Source: CAWJMF01 sp963843945 (GTDB lineage Bacteria; Vulcanimicrobiota; Vulcanimicrobiia; Vulcanimicrobiales; Vulcanimicrobiaceae). Taken from it: a stretch of DNA of 64,000 bases. The notes under the pieces were generated by a model. It was not told the DNA's origin. It ran no database searches and saw only the letters and a list, made by a program, of their open reading frames with translations. Positions 59,966 to 64,000 of the stretch are shown in pieces (the stretch's first letter is position 1; every line of letters starts with the position of its first letter). The translations under genes were made by a program, and so were the position numbers. The stretch lies in the NCBI GenBank assembly GCA_963843945.1, contig CAWJMF010000002.1, positions 1,798,001 through 1,862,000 on the forward strand. Direction: 5' to 3'.

Positions 59966-60208
59966 ATGGCAACAACGAACGTTCGCAGCGCCGCAGCGGA
60001 ACTCGCGCGGCGCATCAAGGTCAGCCGAAACGACCCCGCCCGAATGGACGAAGCCGATCGGCCGCCGGGCGACAAGTCGCCGGCGTACGCGCAAGCGTTA
60101 ATGTCGGAGCAGCCCACGGCAATCGAGCGCGCGGCGCGTTTGGAACCGGCGGACTGGGACCTTATAGAGGAAGCGCTGGAGCACTACGCCCGCGGCGCGG
60201 GAGACTAA
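59966..60208 (+). CDS. Small soluble unknown protein
   Basis: 80 residues, charged and helical (AAAELARRIKVSRNDPARMD; DWDLIEEALEHYARGAGD). No family recognised. It starts 171 bp from ctaC on the other strand and is convergent with HiPIP. The 5' region upstream has no other gene. Whether ATG 59966 is the true start is not certain. Confidence 0.5.
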   Translation: MATTNVRSAAAELARRIKVSRNDPARMDEADRPPGDKSPAYAQALMSEQPTAIERAARLEPADWDLIEEALEHYARGAGD

Positions 60209-60220
60209 TCGCCCGCCGGG

Positions 60221-60517
60221 CTACTTGGCCTTGGGCGCGTAGAACTTGCAGTAGCCGCTGGGCGAGATCGATCCCTTGACCAACGTGCAGCCGCCGGGGG
60301 ATTTCATCGGATTGCTCTTCGCCGGAACGTAAAGCGAACAGCCCGAACACTGTTTGCCGCCCACCGGATGCGGGACGTAGGCGGCAGCCTTCGGATCCAT
60401 CGTCGGGGCAGCGTCGGCGCGCCCACCGAGTGCCGCGAAAGCTCCGATCGCAATCGGCACGAAGGCCGAGCGCTTGATCATGTCGGCGCGCGAAAGGCGC
60501 GTATCGTCGTCGTTCAT
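60221..60517 (-). CDS. High-potential iron-sulfur protein (HiPIP)
   Basis: 98 residues. A Tat/Sec-type export start (RADMIKRSAFVPIAIGAFAALGG) is followed by a mature domain with four cysteines in C-x2-C ... C ... C order: QCSGCSLYVP, GGCTLVKG, GYCKFYAP, the [4Fe-4S] HiPIP pattern. HiPIPs carry electrons to cytochrome oxidases. It lies in the oxidase/SCO region, so it may feed the caa3 enzyme. ATG at 60517 is chosen since GGGGAG is 9 nt before it. Confidence 0.88.
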   Translation of the reverse strand: MNDDDTRLSRADMIKRSAFVPIAIGAFAALGGRADAAPTMDPKAAAYVPHPVGGKQCSGCSLYVPAKSNPMKSPGGCTLVKGSISPSGYCKFYAPKAK

Positions 60518-60581
60518 GTACTCCATCTCCCCAATAGGATCGCAGCGACTTGGTCGAGGTTACCCACTTCCGAAAGGTTCT

Positions 60582-61637
60582 TCACGGTCGAGCGCTCTTC
60601 ACGAAAATGACGCGCGCGAGGCGAAAAAGCGCAAACGAAGCTACCGCCAAAATTGCAAGTACGACGACGAGGTCCAAGAGCCCGCTGAATGCGAGCGGGC
60701 CGTCCCCGCAGATCGCGACGGCAGCGCGCGAAAGCCACAGGTTCAAGCGTGCCAGCGGGTTGGCGGCTTGGCCGTGGCTGCTGTCGATGTCCGCCAGGAT
60801 CTCATCGGGCTGCCACGCGGTCTCGGCGATCATCGTGCGGATCGCTCCGCCGGGTCCGATGACGACCGTGTTTTCGTCGTGAATGATTCCGATCTTCGGA
60901 TCGGGGAAGGCGGTGATCCCGAAGCGCGCCGCAAAAGCGAGGGTCGCTTGCGGTTCGCCGACAGCGAGCGTCCAGACGCGCGGGTCGGCGCCGAACTCGG
61001 TTCCGTAGCGCGCCAGCACCGGCGGCCGGTCGTACGCGGGATCGAGCGACACCTCGACCAGGTGGATCGAGCGCGACCCGATCCGCCGTTGCAGCGTAGC
61101 GAACTTAGACGAGATCAGCGGGCACATGCGCGCGTCGCGGCAGCGCGTGTAGACGAACGCGAGGACGACGTCCTGTCCGCGCAACTGCGAGAAGCGGAAC
61201 GGCCGGCCACGCTGGTCGACGAAAGGCTGATCGGGCACGACGTCACCGGCGCGAAGCGGAACGACGTGCTGCAGCACCTCCGGTTCGGGCGCGGCGCGCC
61301 GAGCGGGCTTTGCGTTGATCTCGTCGAGCGTCCAGGGGTCGGTCGTGGTGTCGACGGTCGCGTCGAGGATGTCTCCGGGATGCAGCTTTCCGAGTACGGA
61401 GCGCGGCGTTATCCGAAACGCCATCGTCATCGCCGGCATCCCGCCGAACGCGTCGTGGCGCACGATCGCTTGACCGTCGTTCGGCGTCACTGCCAGGACG
61501 ACACCGTGCAGGTGCATCGCCGTTCCCGCCCTCGCCGGAGCGACCGGTGCGACGAATAGCGCAACGAACAGCGCGGCGCAGGGCACGGCGACGAAAAGGC
61601 GACGGAATAACCTTGCGAGATGGCGAGCGTGCACCAT
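60582..61637 (-). CDS. SCO1/SenC copper chaperone with N-terminal CusF-like part
   Basis: 351 residues. Signal-like start, then a short beta domain with GMPAMTMAFRITP (CusF/CopB-type Met-rich copper site), then the SCO thioredoxin fold. Its copper cysteines are in YTRCRDARMCPLIS, spaced C-x5-C where most SCO proteins have C-x3-C; the later ligand appears in GIIHDENTVV. A C-terminal membrane segment ends the protein (LLDLVVVLAILAVASFALF). It should deliver copper to CuA of CtaC. Three base pairs after nanE, same strand. Confidence 0.85.
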   Translation of the reverse strand: MVHARHLARLFRRLFVAVPCAALFVALFVAPVAPARAGTAMHLHGVVLAVTPNDGQAIVRHDAFGGMPAMTMAFRITPRSVLGKLHPGDILDATVDTTTDPWTLDEINAKPARRAAPEPEVLQHVVPLRAGDVVPDQPFVDQRGRPFRFSQLRGQDVVLAFVYTRCRDARMCPLISSKFATLQRRIGSRSIHLVEVSLDPAYDRPPVLARYGTEFGADPRVWTLAVGEPQATLAFAARFGITAFPDPKIGIIHDENTVVIGPGGAIRTMIAETAWQPDEILADIDSSHGQAANPLARLNLWLSRAAVAICGDGPLAFSGLLDLVVVLAILAVASFALFRLARVIFVKSARP

Positions 61638-61640
61638 TTT

Positions 61641-62339
61641 TCAGTTTCGGATCGGGGCGTCTCGCCCTGCGCGCGGTGCCGCCTGCGCGAAGCCACGGAC
61701 TAAGCAATCGATGTTGGTGAGCGCCGTTCCGACGACCACCGCGCTCGCGCCGCCGGCGAAAGCCGCGCCGGCCTGTGCCGGAAGCGCGACGCCGCCCTCG
61801 CAGAACACGCACGGCGCGATCGCAACGAGCCGCGCGAGCAAGTCGAGCGCAGGCAGCGGGCGTCCGGCCGTTTCCGCGGTGTAGCCGGCCAAGGTCGTCG
61901 CCAGCACGTCGGCGCCGCAGGCCGCTGCGCGTTCGCCATCGGCCACCGTCGCACAGTCGGCCAAAGCCAGCGCGCCGCTGCGGTGCGACTCCGCCACGAG
62001 TTGCGCCACGCTCGCATCCCGTTCGCGCGCGCGCGCGGTGGCGTCGAAGGCGACGAGCTCCGCGCCGGCGGCCGCGATCGCGCGCACGTCGTCGAGGGCC
62101 GGGGTGAGATAGACCGGGAAATCCGGGTGCGCGCGCTTCACCAGACCGACGATCGGGACGTCGACGGCTGCCCGTACTGCGGCGATGTTTTCCAAGCCCT
62201 CGATGCGCAGGCCGGCGGCGCCGTTTTGGACGGCGCAGCGCGCCAGCAGCGCGATCGTCGCCGGTGCGTTGAGCACCGAAGCGGCTTCGGGCTGAACCGA
62301 GACGATCAAACCGCCGCGCAGGCGCTCGAGGCTGATCAC
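61641..62339 (-). CDS. nanE: N-acetylmannosamine-6-phosphate 2-epimerase
   Basis: 232 residues, TIM barrel. Typical motifs: LRGGLIVSVQPEAAS, GAAGLRIEGLENI, LVAFDATAR, ADCATVADGE, and CEGGVALPAQ. It converts ManNAc-6-P to GlcNAc-6-P in amino-sugar use. GTG start overlaps the stop of the kinase upstream (GTGA). Confidence 0.9.
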   Translation of the reverse strand: MISLERLRGGLIVSVQPEAASVLNAPATIALLARCAVQNGAAGLRIEGLENIAAVRAAVDVPIVGLVKRAHPDFPVYLTPALDDVRAIAAAGAELVAFDATARARERDASVAQLVAESHRSGALALADCATVADGERAAACGADVLATTLAGYTAETAGRPLPALDLLARLVAIAPCVFCEGGVALPAQAGAAFAGGASAVVVGTALTNIDCLVRGFAQAAPRAGRDAPIRN

Positions 62340-63250
62340 GGCTCCCCTCCCTGCAGCCCCGGCTCGACTCCCGCGTCATCGTAGGCGAGGCGGAGGGCGC
62401 CTAAAACCGCGTCGTAACGCGGCGGGACGACCGTCGCTTTGGGCAGCGCCGCTTCGACCTTGCGCGCGAAGGTCCGGCGCAGCGGCGGGCTCGCGCTAAA
62501 AAGACCGCCGGTTCCGGCGACGGTCCAACGCCGGCCGCCAAGTCGCCGCGCGGTTAGGGCGGCGAGCCGGGCGAGCCGTTCCGCCGCACGTTCGCGCCGG
62601 CGTGCTTCCTCGAGCGCGAGCGAGGCTAGCGCCGCGACCTTCGGCCGCGTCAGCTCGCCGTGGGCGAAGGCATGTTGTACGGCGCGCAACGTCGGCAAGC
62701 CGAGAGCCGCGAGGATCGCTTCCGCGCGCCGGCCGTCGAGCTCACCCGCGTCCTCCGCTCGCATCGCGTCGCGGATCGCGCGCCGCCCGAGCCAAAAAGC
62801 GCTCCCCTCGTCGCCGAAGAGATAGCCCCAACCGCCGACGCGCAAACGCGTTCCGTCCGTCGCGACGCCGTACGCGACGCTTCCCGTCCCCGCGATCACG
62901 ACGATGCCGGGACCGCCGTCGAACGCGCCCGCGTGCGCGGCGACCGTATCGTGCACGAAACGCAGCGAATCCGCGGCGACGGCAAGCGACGGCGCCGGCG
63001 ACTCGCCCTCGTCGTATCCGCTGATGGCGGCCACGACCGAAGCGAAGCGCGTGTCGGCGGCGAGTCCCGCGCGCACCAACGCGCCGGCTAGGAGCGCCTC
63101 GAGCACGCCGGCTTGGCGGCGCGAATCGCGCGTCTCGCCAACGAGGTCGGCCGGCGGCCCGCTCACGCGCGCCAACACGGCGCCGCTCTCGTCGCCGAGC
63201 ACCGCGCTGCTCGAGGACTGGCCGCCGTCGATGCCCGCGAAAATCTTCAC
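62336..63250 (-). CDS. BadF/BcrA-type kinase (N-acetylglucosamine kinase-like)
   Basis: 304 residues, actin-like ATPase fold. FAGIDGGQSSSSAVL (phosphate 1), ISGYDEG, VVIAGTGSVAYGV (phosphate 2) and WGYLFGDEGSAFWLGRRA are those of eukaryotic-type GlcNAc kinases. It likely phosphorylates an N-acetylhexosamine, feeding nanE. The GTG at 63250 overlaps the stop of the preceding mini-HExxH gene (GTGA). The longer frame upstream is a shadow. Confidence 0.87.
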   Translation of the reverse strand: MKIFAGIDGGQSSSSAVLGDESGAVLARVSGPPADLVGETRDSRRQAGVLEALLAGALVRAGLAADTRFASVVAAISGYDEGESPAPSLAVAADSLRFVHDTVAAHAGAFDGGPGIVVIAGTGSVAYGVATDGTRLRVGGWGYLFGDEGSAFWLGRRAIRDAMRAEDAGELDGRRAEAILAALGLPTLRAVQHAFAHGELTRPKVAALASLALEEARRRERAAERLARLAALTARRLGGRRWTVAGTGGLFSASPPLRRTFARKVEAALPKATVVPPRYDAVLGALRLAYDDAGVEPGLQGGEP

Positions 63251-63525
63251 GCGCGCAACGCAGCTTCGAAGCACGACGGATCGACGCCGCTCTGCGCGCG
63301 CGCGAAAGCGTGCGCGTCGGCTTCGCTGCCGGCCGGATGGCGAACGTGGAAACGCTCGTGCGCGAAAGCGTACGCGACGAACGCTTCGGCAGCCGCGCGA
63401 CCGAGGCGCGCCCGGACGCGCACGAACGCAGCGGCATCGACGCGAATCGTCGAACTCTCCGGATCGAACTCCGCCAGCAAACGCGCCGCGCCCCACGCGC
63501 CTAAGTTCGCCAGTTCGAACCTCAT
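63247..63525 (-). CDS. Mini HExxH (metallopeptidase-like) protein
   Basis: 92 residues. FAHERFHVRHPAGSEADAHAF contains HERFH, an HExxH zinc motif, followed 8 residues later by a Glu-x-x-Ala segment that could provide a third ligand, as in gluzincins. The rest is a short helical/beta fold. It is far shorter than usual peptidases. It overlaps both its neighbours by 4 bp, so translation in the operon is secure. Its function is unknown. Confidence 0.7.
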   Translation of the reverse strand: MRFELANLGAWGAARLLAEFDPESSTIRVDAAAFVRVRARLGRAAAEAFVAYAFAHERFHVRHPAGSEADAHAFARAQSGVDPSCFEAALRA

Positions 63526-64000
63526 GGCAGCGCGGCTGCGCTGCGCCGCAAGTCGACGCCGTCCCGTTCGAGGCGCGCGCGCAGCTCGCTCGCGCGTACG
63601 CGACGCGGCGCGACGCCGTCGCGCACCGCAAGCGCGGCGGCCGTGCCGGCCGCTTGTCCCAGCGTCATGACGGTCGGCGTCAGCCGCGTCGAAGCCAGTG
63701 CCTCGTGCGTCGTCGAGATGCAGCGCCCGGCGACGAGTAAGTCGTCGACCAGCGCCGGAACGAGGCAGCGGTAGGGAATTTCGTACGCGGCGCCCGGCGG
63801 CAGCCGAAAGGTCGTCGTGCCGCTTCCCGCGGGATTGTGAATGTCGATCGGATACGCACTGCGCGCCACCGCGTCCTCGAACGTGCGCGCGGAGAGCACG
63901 TCGTCGCGCGTGAGGGTGTACGCGCCGACGATCCGGCGCGACTCGCGAATGCCGATCTGCGCCGCCGTGGCGGCGATGCGCGCGTTCGCGAACCCCGGCA
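63522..64000 (-). CDS. FAD-dependent oxidoreductase, C-terminal part
   Basis: The frame is open through the window end, so the N-terminal FAD-binding part is beyond. Visible: AATAAQIGIRESRRIVGAYTL, a typical PF12831 (FAD_oxidored) strand, then YEIPYRCLVPALVDDLLVAG and the C-terminal FAD contact RCISTTHEALASTRLTP. Its stop overlaps the mini-HExxH gene (ATGA). In the amino-sugar operon it may act on a sugar or glycan substrate, but this is inference. Confidence 0.85.
   Translation of the reverse strand, partial: PGFANARIAATAAQIGIRESRRIVGAYTLTRDDVLSARTFEDAVARSAYPIDIHNPAGSGTTTFRLPPGAAYEIPYRCLVPALVDDLLVAGRCISTTHEALASTRLTPTVMTLGQAAGTAAALAVRDGVAPRRVRASELRARLERDGVDLRRSAAALP

Noticed and set aside
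1..64000. CRISPR arrays, tRNA/rRNA genes, prophage or integrase genes
   Set aside because: No regularly spaced repeats, no recognisable tRNA cloverleaf by eye, no phage or integrase proteins. A tRNA scan would be decisive for the short gaps.

Overview
This is 64 kb of GC-rich, densely packed bacterial chromosome. GTG and TTG starts are frequent, and many neighbouring genes overlap by 4 bp (ATGA or GTGA). The genes point to an aerobic, free-living heterotroph: caa3-type cytochrome oxidase of the A2 subtype, HiPIP, aconitase, glycogen turnover, polyphosphate kinase, EgtD and osmolyte uptake. The mix resembles what I know of Eremiobacterota (WPS-2), but no rRNA or marker set is present, so that placement is only a guess. 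I see no rRNA, tRNA, CRISPR array, prophage or intact transposase.

Layout. 1-10.3 kb: glucan metabolism (glgB end, glgX, malQ), a nucleotidyltransferase/phosphomannomutase-like fusion, two unknown proteins and a GT4 glycosyltransferase. 10.3-12.0 kb: a decay zone with two broken genes. 12.0-25.6 kb: aconitase carrying one frameshift, RNase D, a VTT membrane protein, a VKOR-like protein, NUDIX and metallo-beta-lactamase hydrolases, a quinone oxidoreductase, an RDD protein, an acyl-CoA synthetase, the BolA/monothiol glutaredoxin pair, two thioesterases, a Uma2 remnant, a cupin and an EVE protein. 25.6-31.1 kb: ppk1, divergent from a four-gene glycine-betaine-type ABC importer; a 161-bp MITE-like element fills the space between them. 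31.0-40.5 kb: egtD with a C26 peptidase, dienelactone hydrolase, a lytic transglycosylase, a di-iron hydroxylase, an MGDG-synthase-like glycosyltransferase, a ROK kinase, an M20 amidohydrolase, a large nested palindrome, a YkgJ protein and a PadR regulator. 40.5-50.3 kb: a PYROXD2-like oxidoreductase, an AhpD-like protein, ECF sigma with DoxX, a MarR regulator, threonine ammonia-lyase, release factor 3 and a GH130 enzyme. 50.3-61.6 kb: respiratory locus, with ctaB, an MFS transporter and ctaA on the plus strand converging on ctaCDE on the minus strand, followed by HiPIP and a SCO copper chaperone. 61.6-64 kb: an amino-sugar operon (nanE, BadF-type kinase, a mini-HExxH protein, an FAD oxidoreductase cut by the window end).

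How the parts fit. GlgB, GlgX and MalQ build and trim storage glucan. Polyphosphate kinase, osmolyte uptake and EgtD fit stress storage and protection. BolA and glutaredoxin serve Fe-S handling. CtaA/CtaB make heme A, and SCO can load CuA for the CtaC/D/E oxidase. The padR and marR genes each have a readable promoter (TTGAC-type -35, 18-nt spacer, -10) whose predicted start site falls on the start codon, which suggests leaderless transcripts under autoregulation.

Most notable observations: the MITE that forms the whole ppk/ABC intergenic region; the 188-bp nested palindrome; the twin leaderless regulator promoters; two paralogous unknown membrane proteins that bracket ctaA; a vestigial second ctaA N-terminus in front of ctaB; the egtD/C26-peptidase pair with no egtB in view; and a 92-residue HExxH protein in the amino-sugar operon.
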